Assembly (NCBI RefSeq): GCF_049943335.1
Contig: NZ_JBNFVY010000001.1
Span: 186,001-250,000, forward strand
Direction: 5' to 3'
Source: JBNFVY01 sp049943335
Lineage (GTDB): Bacteria > Pseudomonadota > Alphaproteobacteria > Rhodobacterales > Rhodobacteraceae
DNA length: 64,000 nucleotides
The notes under the pieces are model-generated. The model ran no database searches. It was not told where the DNA came from and saw only the letters and a program-made list of their open reading frames with translations. Every line of letters starts with the position of its first letter. The stretch's first letter is position 1. Below, piece after piece: positions 53,953 to 62,716 of this stretch. The translations under genes and the position numbers were made by a program.

Positions 53953-55217
53953 GCCAGTTTCTAATGCCATCGCTTGGGAGCGACATGACAGCTGGAACAC
54001 TTGTCGAACAGACAATCGCGCCCGGCGAGGCGTTTCACCGCGGCGACGTCATTGCGGCGGTGGAAACCCAGAAAGGGGTGATCGAAGTGGAGGTTTTTGA
54101 GGACGGCATTCTTGACCAATGGCTGGTCGAACTGGGAACCAAAGTGCCAGTCGGCACGCCCCTTGCCCAGTTGCGGCAGATAGGCGCCGAACCCGAACCC
54201 CCAACGAACCCACCTGAAGTCCCGCCGGAACCACAACCGCCTGCCCCATCAGTTCCACCAGAAATCCTGCCCCAGCCTGAACCCCAGCAGCCCCCGGATC
54301 CACCCCCCGAAATCCAACCGATTCCGCCTGAAATTCAACCACCCGTCGATCAGTTGCCGCCGGACCGCCCACCCGAAAGGGCGATGACTGCAACCCGCCC
54401 AAGGATCACGCCAGCCGCCCGGCGGCTGGCGGCATCGCGAGGGATCGACCTTGGGACGCTTTCAGTCGCGACCGATCAGGTGCTGACCCGTCGCGATATC
54501 GAGGCCCTGAGCGAGGTGGACACGACGCAACAGAAACAGCGCAAACCGACCGCGACCGATGGCATGCGCGCAGCCATCGCAGCGGCAATGTCACGGTCGA
54601 AGCAAGAGATCCCGCATTACTACCTGAGCCACCGCGTCGATCTTGGGGCGGTCGACGCCTTTCTGACTGATCTGAACGCGACACGGCCCCCGAAAGAACG
54701 GATGCTGCCTAGCGCGCTCTTCGCACGAGCGATTGCGTTGGCTTTGAAGAAATACCCTGAATTCAATGGTCACTACACCGACGAACAGTTTCATCCATCC
54801 AGCGGCGTCAATCTGGGCGTCGCCATTCATATCCGTTCTGGCGGACTTGTCGCCCCGGCCCTTTTCGCCATCGAAACAAAAACCGCCGCCGAGGTGATGA
54901 GCGACCTGAGCGATCTGGTTGCGCGTGTTCGTGCCGGGCGTTTCAAGGCGCGGGAATTGACCGACGCGACCATCACGCTGACATCTCTGGGCGAGCGTGG
55001 CGTCGACGAGGTGATCGGCGTGATATATCCGCCCCAGGTGGCCACCGTCGGGATCGGCGCGCCGCGTCCCGCACCGATGGTGAAGGACGGCGGGGTCGTA
55101 GCGCAGCTTGCAACGACACTGACGCTGGCCGCTGATCACCGCGTCAGCGACGGACATCGCGGTGCGCTCTTTTTGCGCTCGGTTGACAGCAATTTACAGG
55201 AGCCGGAAACACTATGA
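53949..55217 (+). CDS. 2-oxoacid dehydrogenase acyltransferase (E2) with proline-rich linker
   Basis: A complete E2 of 422 aa: an N-terminal lipoyl domain (1-76, lipoyl-lysine K42 in [12 protein letters not shown]), a linker of about 63 residues (81-143) in which nearly half are proline, a peripheral subunit-binding domain (151-187, [16 protein letters not shown]...LTRRDIEAL), and the catalytic domain ending with [11 protein letters not shown] (396-402), which holds the active-site His and Asp. E2 passes the acyl group from lipoyl to CoA; here an acyl carrier protein gene overlaps its stop by 4 bp, so transfer to a phosphopantetheine arm is conceivable. No E3 gene is nearby. Confidence 0.92.
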   Translation: MSQFLMPSLGSDMTAGTLVEQTIAPGEAFHRGDVIAAVETQKGVIEVEVFEDGILDQWLVELGTKVPVGTPLAQLRQIGAEPEPPTNPPEVPPEPQPPAPSVPPEILPQPEPQQPPDPPPEIQPIPPEIQPPVDQLPPDRPPERAMTATRPRITPAARRLAASRGIDLGTLSVATDQVLTRRDIEALSEVDTTQQKQRKPTATDGMRAAIAAAMSRSKQEIPHYYLSHRVDLGAVDAFLTDLNATRPPKERMLPSALFARAIALALKKYPEFNGHYTDEQFHPSSGVNLGVAIHIRSGGLVAPALFAIETKTAAEVMSDLSDLVARVRAGRFKARELTDATITLTSLGERGVDEVIGVIYPPQVATVGIGAPRPAPMVKDGGVVAQLATTLTLAADHRVSDGHRGALFLRSVDSNLQEPETL

Positions 55218-55459
55218 CCCTAGAAGAAGCCGAAGCCGCCGTTGCCGGGGAACTGCACACTATCGCGCCTGATATCTCGTTGGACGAAATTGACCGAAGT
55301 GGCGACCTCCGGGAAGAATTCGATATCGACTCGATGGATTTTCTGCGCCTTGTTACCGCTTTGGGAGAGCGGTTCGACCTGCCTATGCCCGAGGCCGATT
55401 ATCCGCAGATGGACAGCTTTGACGCCTTGGCCAGGTACCTCAAGGACAAGACTTCCTGA
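55214..55459 (+). CDS. Acyl carrier protein
   Basis: An acidic 81-aa protein with the 4'-phosphopantetheine attachment site Ser40 in EFDIDSMDFLRLV, four-helix ACP pattern and C-terminal DALARYLKD. It is not the main fatty-acid ACP, whose motif is DSLD, and it lies away from fab genes. Its ATG overlaps the E2 stop (ATGA), which argues for a dedicated role with the fused E1/E2 complex or the acyl-CoA synthetase. It is convergent with the L,D-transpeptidase, 18 bp between stops. Confidence 0.9.
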   Translation: MTLEEAEAAVAGELHTIAPDISLDEIDRSGDLREEFDIDSMDFLRLVTALGERFDLPMPEADYPQMDSFDALARYLKDKTS

Positions 55460-55477
55460 GAATTGCTGTCGGGCAGA

Positions 55478-56215
55478 TCAACAGGCCCCCGGCTGGCGAG
55501 CGTAGATGTCCGCATGGCATTGCACCCGCCCATCTGAATCAATGAATCTGCGAAGATACGCCAATGTCACAGGGACCGGCGGCGTTTCAATATCAATGGT
55601 TCGATTGCCATTGGCCAGACGATGCACCTGGGCAAGCGGCATATCCAGCAACCAGGCGATCAGAACGTCCCATTTTTCAACCCGGATGCACCCATGTGAA
55701 AGCGCGCGATCAGGCCGCTCGAACAGGTCGCGGCGGTTGGTGTCGTGAAGATAGTCCAGCAGCCCCTCTTCAAGCCGTATGGCCGCCAGACCAAGCGGGT
55801 TGTTTTCACCGGGCGGCCAAAGCCGGTCTGCGTAATCGCCACTTCGCACCATTGATGGCGTGGGCCGCCAGGTCGGACGAAACCGCACTTTGGTCGTTTC
55901 GGTTTCCATGATCGGGGTCGGGGTCCAGGGTGCGCCGACGATGATTCTGCTGCGCAATACGGGCTTGCCATTGTCAAAGGCGATCAGCTCGAACGCCGGG
56001 ATATTGACGAGGATGGCTTTTCCAGTAGGCGGGATGCGATATTCAACGCCGTGCCGGTCCAGTTGCTGCTGGAAATTGCTATCTTGCGCCTTGGCCTGTG
56101 GCACCAATGACATGGCGAGGCTGATCATCAGGGTCAGAAATCGTGCAAAACGCGACGCCGTGGTGACGATACCAGAGAACGTTATTGGTTGCGGATTCGG
56201 ATGACGACCGTTCAT
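55478..56215 (-). CDS. L,D-transpeptidase (YkuD family), secreted
   Basis: A 245-aa periplasmic protein with a long signal peptide (hydrophobic FARFLTLMISLAMSLVPQAKA, cleavage near residue 43). The YkuD domain has AILVNIPAFELIAFDNGKPVLRSRIIVG, IRLEEGLLDYLHDT and the active site ALSHGCIRVEKW, with catalytic Cys and His. Such enzymes form 3-3 crosslinks or attach proteins to peptidoglycan. It lies 5 bp after the ATP-grasp gene, so the two are co-transcribed. Confidence 0.92.
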   Translation of the reverse strand: MNGRHPNPQPITFSGIVTTASRFARFLTLMISLAMSLVPQAKAQDSNFQQQLDRHGVEYRIPPTGKAILVNIPAFELIAFDNGKPVLRSRIIVGAPWTPTPIMETETTKVRFRPTWRPTPSMVRSGDYADRLWPPGENNPLGLAAIRLEEGLLDYLHDTNRRDLFERPDRALSHGCIRVEKWDVLIAWLLDMPLAQVHRLANGNRTIDIETPPVPVTLAYLRRFIDSDGRVQCHADIYARQPGAC

Positions 56216-56220
56216 CCAAA

Positions 56221-57654
56221 TCAGATCCTCAACCTGGCCAGCGCCACGTCCATCAAACGGGTTGCTCCGATCTGATCTTGCGCCAGGGCCATCAGAGTCA
56301 GACTTGGGTCGTCGCCGCCCAGAGGTGGTGCGAGGATGACGATCCCCTCAGTACTTTGCCCAGGGCGAAAAAGAAGCGGTTCCAGGCAATTGCGCAAATG
56401 GGACGTGGTGAAACCGTCCCGCCCCATGGGGGTCTGCACGATGACAAGACCGTCCGGCAGCGCGCCCTCCAGAAGGTCAGCTGCGACGGTCATCGGGATG
56501 GAAACACCACCCCATCGCCCGTTGCATTCGATCCAGTGTGGGATGAGCGATTTGTCGTTTTTCTGCACCAAGACGGCGTCGAAAGAGCATTGCCCGAAGT
56601 AACCGAGCCTTTGCAGGACCGCGGCAATCGCAAGGGCTTCAGACCCAAGCCGGGCCTGAACCGCGCCCGGCAGTGTCGAGCGTTCGGCGCCAACAAATGC
56701 AGCCCCGATGCCACACACCCGCTGTTCGAAAACCCCCTCAATACGCGGTAGTCCTTCCCCAACCTTGGGCAGCCACATCTGGACGGAAGGGCTGCAAACC
56801 ACATCGCTTTCCCAGATACCAACCAGCAGGGGATACCGGCCCTGCCATCCGACAATGTTCAGGTGCCGGCGCAAAAATCGGCACAAAAGGTGCAGCGACG
56901 CATCGCCAATGTCGGCGCTTTCAAGACGGATGTTCCCGTTCGAACCCGCGCTGTCGGGCACCTTGATGATCACCTGCGCATTATCGCGGGCAAGCTGTCG
57001 AACAAGGCCCGCCGCTGCCGCAGGTCCATAGGCGTACATCGTTGGCGGTACCGCGTCGTGACCAAGAACACGGCGCGCAAGATCGGAAAACCAAAGCTTG
57101 TCGTTGGCCCGCCGCGCAATCCTGGGGGCCGGTCCGGCGACATGCACGATCTGGCCCGTTGCCGTGCCAAGCGCCTGCGCAAGCCGCCAGGTGTTGCCCG
57201 TTGTCAGATAAGACTGGATTGTGGCACCGCCCGCATCCGCGACAAACCGCCGTAGGGGATCAAAAAGCTGGGCCTCGGTCCGGCAGATTTTCGCAACCGC
57301 ATCTGTCGGGTGACCACCTGCGGCCAACCATTTGATCCCTCTGCGCCCCAGAACATCGGCGACATAGCTCTGGAAACCGGCATCGGGCGTATGCAAAACC
57401 ACCATATCGCCCCTATCGGCAAGAAGCGCCATGCGATGATCAAGGACGGGACGCGCGGGATTGTCCAGAAGCGGGATTTCGGATTGATCCCCGATAATGA
57501 TGCGGGCGCCGCCGCCGTCGCCCTGCGTCACATGCGGCCCAAAATCCAGCGAAGACAACAACGCCGGCTCGTCCGCGGTAAGGGCCGCAGCCAAACGTGT
57601 CGCGCATTGCTGTGCTTCGACATCTGATCGAGAGCCAACTGAAGTTTTCGGCAT
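56221..57654 (-). CDS. ATP-grasp ligase-like protein
   Basis: A 477-aa protein. The ATP-grasp part spans about 165-410: NDKLWFSDLARRVLGHDAVPPTM, VIIKVPDSAGSNGNIRLES (ATP-binding lysine and glycine loop), and WIECNGRWGGVSIPM, the metal-binding E-x-N-x-R-x-G-G. The N-terminal 160 residues resemble the pre-ATP-grasp region of peptide ligases related to PGM1. I infer carboxylate-amine ligation of unknown substrates. Co-transcription with a secreted L,D-transpeptidase suggests a cell-wall or small-peptide product, which is a guess. It is divergent from the amidotransferase gene over 125 bp. Confidence 0.75.
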   Translation of the reverse strand: MPKTSVGSRSDVEAQQCATRLAAALTADEPALLSSLDFGPHVTQGDGGGARIIIGDQSEIPLLDNPARPVLDHRMALLADRGDMVVLHTPDAGFQSYVADVLGRRGIKWLAAGGHPTDAVAKICRTEAQLFDPLRRFVADAGGATIQSYLTTGNTWRLAQALGTATGQIVHVAGPAPRIARRANDKLWFSDLARRVLGHDAVPPTMYAYGPAAAAGLVRQLARDNAQVIIKVPDSAGSNGNIRLESADIGDASLHLLCRFLRRHLNIVGWQGRYPLLVGIWESDVVCSPSVQMWLPKVGEGLPRIEGVFEQRVCGIGAAFVGAERSTLPGAVQARLGSEALAIAAVLQRLGYFGQCSFDAVLVQKNDKSLIPHWIECNGRWGGVSIPMTVAADLLEGALPDGLVIVQTPMGRDGFTTSHLRNCLEPLLFRPGQSTEGIVILAPPLGGDDPSLTLMALAQDQIGATRLMDVALARLRI

Positions 57655-57778
57655 GAGGGGTCCAAAGTAACTGCGTGGTTCAGTAAATCGCGCAAATTCA
57701 CTTTAGCATTGATAAATGTCGTGGCCCTGCATCTGGAATCGGCTTTGCTATCGAAGACACTGGAAAGAGAGCAGGTAC

Positions 57779-58594
57779 ATGTGCCGCCTATACGCCATGC
57801 ACGCCAACGAACCGACCCGCGTGGAATGCGGATTGGTCAGATCGCAAAATGCGCTGATGGCGCAAAGTCGCAGCGACGCGACGGGCGTCATGCATGGTCA
57901 TGGATGGGGTGTGGCCGATTATAACGACGGGCTGCCCGAGATCGAGAAACAGACTTGGGCTGCGTTTCACGGCGAGCATTTCAGCCGCACGGCTTCACGC
58001 GTCTATGCCAAGACTGTCGTCGCCCATGTTCGGCGCGCCACGGTCGGACCGACCAGCATCGAAAACACACACCCGTTTCACCACGGACGCTGGATCTTCG
58101 CCCACAACGGAACTGTGCCCCATTTCGATGAGGTCCAACACCTTTTGTTGGACGCGATGGATCCCATTCATCGCAACGCGATCAAGGGGCAGACCGATAG
58201 CGAGCATGTCTTTCACTATCTTATGAGCCAATATTTGCGGCACCCTGATACGGGTCTGCTGGATACAGTACGTGACGGATTGGCGCGGATTTTGCATTGG
58301 GTCCTTGATATCGATCCGGACGCGAAGCCGGGATTGAATATCGTCCTTACTGATGGCGACCAGATGATCGGATCACGTTTGAACCGCAGTCTTGTACATC
58401 TGTACCGCGACCACACTTTCGAATGTCCGATTTGCAAGAAACCGCACGTGCATCACAAGGCCGGGCAAAACTATTGCGCGGTTGAAATCGCGTCGGAACC
58501 GGTGACAAGAAATGATACATGGGACGAGATCCCGAACGCAAAGGTCTTCCGCGTGAACAAAGACTTCAGCTTAGACATGCGCAATCTTCGTTAA
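57779..58594 (+). CDS. Class II glutamine amidotransferase-like protein (YafJ/EgtC type)
   Basis: After Met removal the chain begins CRLYAMHANEPTRVECGL, placing the nucleophile Cys at the N-terminus as in Ntn-type glutaminases. VVAHVRRATVGPTSIENTHPFHHGRWIFAHNGTVPHFDEV is the glutamine-binding block. A cysteine pair FECPICKKPHVHH late in the protein (near 215) could bind a metal, unusual for the family. The ATG at 57779 gives 271 aa and follows GAGCAGG; a longer reading upstream lacks the required N-terminal Cys. The synthase partner is unknown; the divergent ATP-grasp protein is one candidate. Confidence 0.87.
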   Translation: MCRLYAMHANEPTRVECGLVRSQNALMAQSRSDATGVMHGHGWGVADYNDGLPEIEKQTWAAFHGEHFSRTASRVYAKTVVAHVRRATVGPTSIENTHPFHHGRWIFAHNGTVPHFDEVQHLLLDAMDPIHRNAIKGQTDSEHVFHYLMSQYLRHPDTGLLDTVRDGLARILHWVLDIDPDAKPGLNIVLTDGDQMIGSRLNRSLVHLYRDHTFECPICKKPHVHHKAGQNYCAVEIASEPVTRNDTWDEIPNAKVFRVNKDFSLDMRNLR

Positions 58595-58650
58595 GACAGA
58601 CCTTGTTTCATTCTGCGCCGCGCGGAATATCGGTACCGGCCTGATCGCTG

Positions 58651-58680
58651 CCGGATAGAGATATCCGGTCTTTCTCCTCA
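58651..58680 (+). terminator. Possible terminator after the amidotransferase gene
   Basis: A perfect 7-bp stem CCGGATA/TATCCGG with loop GAGA is followed by TCTTTCTCC. The tail is only moderately T-rich, so strength is uncertain. Confidence 0.5.
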
Positions 58681-58832
58681 TGGACGAACCTCTCTGAACA
58701 ATCGGCTCGCCTGGCGCCTACTTGGCGTTCGAACGAGGTTCGGCCATTTGCAGCGCTGATCTCTGCAAGTGTGCATAGCGGCGGTCTGCCGGGAAAGGAA
58801 CAGCCAAGTTTAACGGATCTCACAGCCCTCAA

Positions 58833-58846
58833 CTGATCTGCATCAA
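58833..58846 (+). promoter_or_regulatory. FNR/FnrL-like box upstream of PEP synthase
   Basis: CTGATCTGCATCAA, read on the other strand as TTGATGCAGATCAG, matches the anaerobox at 9 of 10 defined bases and differs from the acoA box at only 2 of 14. Its centre lies about 66 bp before the ATG at 58905. Confidence 0.6.
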
Positions 58847-58904
58847 TGCTCGTTTGAACTTTGCCGTCATGGTCATCAGGAACTCAGTAACGAACGGGTT
58901 GACC

Positions 58905-61298
58905 ATGACTGAAGATACACAACATGTCATCGATTTCGCGGATGTTAGACGCCAGGATGTCGGTTTGGTTGGCGGCAAGAATGCTTCACTTGGGGAAATG
59001 ATCGGCGCGTTGAAACCGCAGGGCATTTCTGTGCCGCCGGGCTTTGCCACCACCTCTGACGCCTTTCGCGCCTATCTCGCCGCCAACGGCTTGAACGAGA
59101 GGATTGCGCATGAGCTTGAGTCGCTGGCGGCTGGCACCTCATCCCTTCAGGAAGCGGGCGAGAGAATCCGAAAGCTGGTTTTGGGCGGCGCGTGGCCCGA
59201 AGACATCGCCGAGGCCATTAAAACCGCCTATCGCAATCTGTGCGAGGCTGCCGGCGAGAGCGACGTGCCTGTTGCCGTTAGGTCCAGCGCCACGGCCGAA
59301 GACCTGCCCGATGCAAGCTTTGCCGGTCAGCAGGAAACCTTCCTCAATGTCATCGGCGAGGCCGCGCTGCTGAAGGCCTGCAAGCGTTGCTATGCCTCGC
59401 TCTATACTGACCGGGCGATTTCCTATCGAAATATCCAAGGCTTTGCGCATGATCAGGTGGCGCTGTCGGTTGGCGTTCAGCAGATGGTGCGCGCCGATAC
59501 CGGCGGCTCGGGTGTGATGTTTTCCATCGACACGGAATCGGGGTTTCCCGATGCGGTGCTGATCAATGCCGCCTGGGGGCTGGGCGAAAACGTGGTTCAG
59601 GGCGCCGTCGACCCTGACGAGTATCAGGTGTTCAAACCTTTCCTCGACAATCGCGACCTTTCGCCAATCCTGGAAAAGCGGTGCGGCGCGAAGAAAATCA
59701 AGATGATCCACGACCGCGATGGCACCCCGCGCAACGTGCCGACATCGAAAGAGGAACGTGAGCGGTTTGTCTTGGACGATGACGAAATCCTGTCGCTCGC
59801 CCGTCAGGCCAAGGTGATAGAGGCGCATTACGGCCAGCCTATGGATATGGAATGGGCCCGCGATGGCGTGACCGGCAAGCTCTACATCGTGCAGGCCCGT
59901 CCAGAAACCGTGCAATCACGCGCCGACATGGGCACGCTGAAGTCTTACGCGGTCAAAGATCCGGGGCCGGAAATTTTGCGCGGTCTCAGCGTCGGCAGCG
60001 CCGCCGTCGCGGGCCGTGTGTCGATCATCGAAAACGCCGCCGATATCGCGCGTTTCGTTGACGGTTCGGTTCTGGTGACCAGCACGACCGACCCTGATTG
60101 GGTGCCGATCATGAAGCGCGCCGCCGCCATCGTGACCGACCATGGCGGGCGTACCTCTCACGCGGCTATCGTCAGCCGGGAACTTGGCCTGCCCGCGATT
60201 GTCGGCTGCGGCAACGCCACCCATGTGCTGCACGACGAACAAGACGTGACCGTGTCTTGCGCGGGGGGTGAGGAAGGCGTTGTTACGGCGGGTATTTCCA
60301 AGATCGAGGTGAGCGAAGAGGCGCTCGACACCCTGCCCGATACGAAAACCAAAGTGATGCTGAACCTCGCCAATCCCAGTGCGGCACTGCGCTGGTGGCG
60401 ACTGCCTGTCGAAGGTGTGGGCCTTGCGCGGATGGAATTCGTCATCAACGGCGCGGTGCGCATTCACCCCATGGCGCTGGCGCATATCGAACGTGTCACC
60501 GACGCTGACGCGCGCGCTGAAATCAAGCACCTGACAGCAGGTTATGAAAGCCTGCCGGAATACTTCGTCGACCGCCTGTCGCGCGGTCTGTCGCGGATTG
60601 CGGCGTTCTGCTATCCCAAACCTGTCATCGTGCGGATGAGCGACTTCAAGACCAACGAATACGCCGATCTTCTGGGCGGGCGCGATTTTGAGCCGCATGA
60701 AGAAAACCCAATGCTCGGGTTCCGGGGGGCATCGCGCTATTACTCCGACGCATATCGGGACGGTTTTACGCTTGAATGTCAGGCCATTGCCCGGCTGCGC
60801 GACAAGATGGGTTTTGACAACGTCGTTGTGATGATCCCGTTCTGCCGCACCCCAGAAGAGGCCGATAAGGTGCTGGCGGTCATGGCCGAACACGGTCTGA
60901 CACGCGGCGAAAATGGGCTGGAAGTCTATGTGATGTGCGAAATCCCTGCGAATGTGCTTCGCGCCGCTGAATTCGCAAAGCGCTTCGATGGCTTTTCCAT
61001 CGGATCAAACGATCTGACGCAGTTGACGCTGGGCGTGGACCGTGATTCCGATACGCTTGCTTCGCTGTTCCGGGAAGACGACCCGGCGGTTCTTCGCATG
61101 ATCGAAATGGTGATCGATGAAGCGCACAAGGCGGGAACCAAGGTGGGGTTCTGCGGGCAGGCCCCCAGCAACAACCCCGCCTATGCACGGTATTTGGTTG
61201 AATTCGGCATCGACACGATTTCGGTCACGCCAGACAGTTTCGTGCAGGTCTTGCGGAATGTAGAACGCGCAGAAGCTGGCAAAGAAGACGTTCCATGA
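58905..61298 (+). CDS. ppsA: Phosphoenolpyruvate synthase
   Basis: PpsA converts pyruvate, ATP and water to PEP, AMP and phosphate for gluconeogenesis. The N-terminal nucleotide domain has LVGGKNASLGEMI and VAVRSSATAEDLPDASFAGQQETFLN; the central phosphohistidine domain has TDHGGRTSHAAIVSRELGLPAIVG with His419; the C-terminal TIM barrel has MLGFRGASRYYS and KVGFCGQAPSNNP with Cys750. I take the ATG at 58905 (797 aa) rather than an in-frame ATG 51 bp upstream, which lies close to the FnrL-like box. It stands alone, convergent with the ABC transporter genes. Confidence 0.95.
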   Translation: MTEDTQHVIDFADVRRQDVGLVGGKNASLGEMIGALKPQGISVPPGFATTSDAFRAYLAANGLNERIAHELESLAAGTSSLQEAGERIRKLVLGGAWPEDIAEAIKTAYRNLCEAAGESDVPVAVRSSATAEDLPDASFAGQQETFLNVIGEAALLKACKRCYASLYTDRAISYRNIQGFAHDQVALSVGVQQMVRADTGGSGVMFSIDTESGFPDAVLINAAWGLGENVVQGAVDPDEYQVFKPFLDNRDLSPILEKRCGAKKIKMIHDRDGTPRNVPTSKEERERFVLDDDEILSLARQAKVIEAHYGQPMDMEWARDGVTGKLYIVQARPETVQSRADMGTLKSYAVKDPGPEILRGLSVGSAAVAGRVSIIENAADIARFVDGSVLVTSTTDPDWVPIMKRAAAIVTDHGGRTSHAAIVSRELGLPAIVGCGNATHVLHDEQDVTVSCAGGEEGVVTAGISKIEVSEEALDTLPDTKTKVMLNLANPSAALRWWRLPVEGVGLARMEFVINGAVRIHPMALAHIERVTDADARAEIKHLTAGYESLPEYFVDRLSRGLSRIAAFCYPKPVIVRMSDFKTNEYADLLGGRDFEPHEENPMLGFRGASRYYSDAYRDGFTLECQAIARLRDKMGFDNVVVMIPFCRTPEEADKVLAVMAEHGLTRGENGLEVYVMCEIPANVLRAAEFAKRFDGFSIGSNDLTQLTLGVDRDSDTLASLFREDDPAVLRMIEMVIDEAHKAGTKVGFCGQAPSNNPAYARYLVEFGIDTISVTPDSFVQVLRNVERAEAGKEDVP

Positions 61299-61474
61299 AA
61301 CCCACCCATTCAGGGTAATTGGCCCAAAACCCCTTTCACCGTCTCTCGATGATGCGGGCGTTATCGCCCCGAGCACAGCATCCCTTGCGTTTCCCGGCTT
61401 TCGGATTGTGCGGGCAACAGTCACGCCGCCGCCGGGGGCGCGACGACAAGGTTTCTGCAAATCCAAAGCCCCGC

Positions 61475-62716
61475 CTATTCCTTGACGTAGGGCTTGCCAT
61501 CCGCCGCTGGTGCCCGGGCTCGCCCGACAACACCGGCAACCACGACAATCGTTGCAATATAAGGGGCCATGGCAAGAAAATCTGACGGGATCGGCGTGCC
61601 CAGAAGCGCCAGCTTTTGCTGCAAGCTGTCGGCAAATCCAAAGACCAGCGCCGCCAGAAGCGCGCCAACAGGATGCCACCGCCCAAAGATCATCGCCGCC
61701 AAACCGATAAAGCCGCGCCCCCCGGTCATCCCTTCGTCAAACCGTCCGACAGAGCCAAGCGTGAACCAGGCCCCCCCGAAACCGGCGACCATACCCGCCA
61801 CGGTGACGTTCACGTAGCGGGTGCGATAGACGTCGATCCCAAGTGTATCTGCGGCGCGCGGATGCTCACCCACGGCGCGGGCGCGGAGGCCATGACGAGT
61901 GTGAAACAGATAGTAGGTCGCGAGGCCGGCAAGAATGAACGCCCCATAAACAAAGATGTTCTGGCTGAACAAGACCGGGCCAAGAACCGGCAGATCGCTC
62001 AAGATCGGAATTTCCACCGCGCGAAACACGGGCGCATTATTGAGCGCACGGTATTCCTGAAAGACTTGGCTGGAGATGTAGCTGGTAAGCCCCAACACGA
62101 ACAGATTGATGAATACGCCAGCGATGATCTGGTCCATTCGATAGGTCACAACCAGTGCGGCCAGAACGAAACCAAACACGCCGCCCACGGCGACTGCCGC
62201 AATAAGCCCTGCGATCCCGCCTGCCAGCGATCCGACCAAGGCGCCGGTGAAAGCCCCTGCAAGCAGCATCCCTTCGATGCCGATATTCACCACCGCGACC
62301 CGCTCTGACAAAACGCCTGCCAGCCCCCCAAGGGCAATCGGCACCGCGCGCACCAGACTTGCCTGCAACATGCCCGTCAACGAAAACGATTTACCCACCG
62401 TCGCCCAGACAAGAAACGCGGCCACCGCGATGATAAGGCCAATTCCCAGAAGCCGCGCGCTCCATTTCGCCCCGCCGCGCAGGAACAGGCGCACCCCGAA
62501 GAAGGCCAGAAAAGCTGAAGCGACATAGATAAAGGGCCCGCCGGGAACGACCAGGTTCGGAACAGGCCACACATCGGTCGGTCGCGACAGGCGGAAGGTG
62601 GCCACGCCGCTTGCGTCGGGGGCGAGGAAAACCGCGATCAAGGCGCCAAGGGCGATCAGGATGCCGCCGGTGATGCGGGTCTGGCGTTGCCGCGCTTTGT
62701 CAAGAAGTACGGTCAC
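61475..62716 (-). CDS. ABC transporter permease, nucleoside/BmpA-type (second permease)
   Basis: A 413-aa inner-membrane protein with about ten hydrophobic segments. Family signatures are GGLAGVLSERVAVVNIGIEGMLLAGAFTGAL near 130 and GMTGGRGFIGLAAMIFGRWHPVGALLAALVFGFADSLQ near 330, as in the YufQ/NupQ group of permeases for guanosine and other nucleosides with BmpA-type binding proteins. It overlaps the first permease gene by 4 bp. The binding-protein gene is not in the window. Confidence 0.9.
   Translation of the reverse strand: MTVLLDKARQRQTRITGGILIALGALIAVFLAPDASGVATFRLSRPTDVWPVPNLVVPGGPFIYVASAFLAFFGVRLFLRGGAKWSARLLGIGLIIAVAAFLVWATVGKSFSLTGMLQASLVRAVPIALGGLAGVLSERVAVVNIGIEGMLLAGAFTGALVGSLAGGIAGLIAAVAVGGVFGFVLAALVVTYRMDQIIAGVFINLFVLGLTSYISSQVFQEYRALNNAPVFRAVEIPILSDLPVLGPVLFSQNIFVYGAFILAGLATYYLFHTRHGLRARAVGEHPRAADTLGIDVYRTRYVNVTVAGMVAGFGGAWFTLGSVGRFDEGMTGGRGFIGLAAMIFGRWHPVGALLAALVFGFADSLQQKLALLGTPIPSDFLAMAPYIATIVVVAGVVGRARAPAADGKPYVKE

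Noticed and set aside
57709..57722. TTGATAAATGTCGT as an FNR box between the ATP-grasp and amidotransferase genes
   Set aside because: The left half is perfect but the right half has two mismatches (8 of 10), too weak to list as a site.
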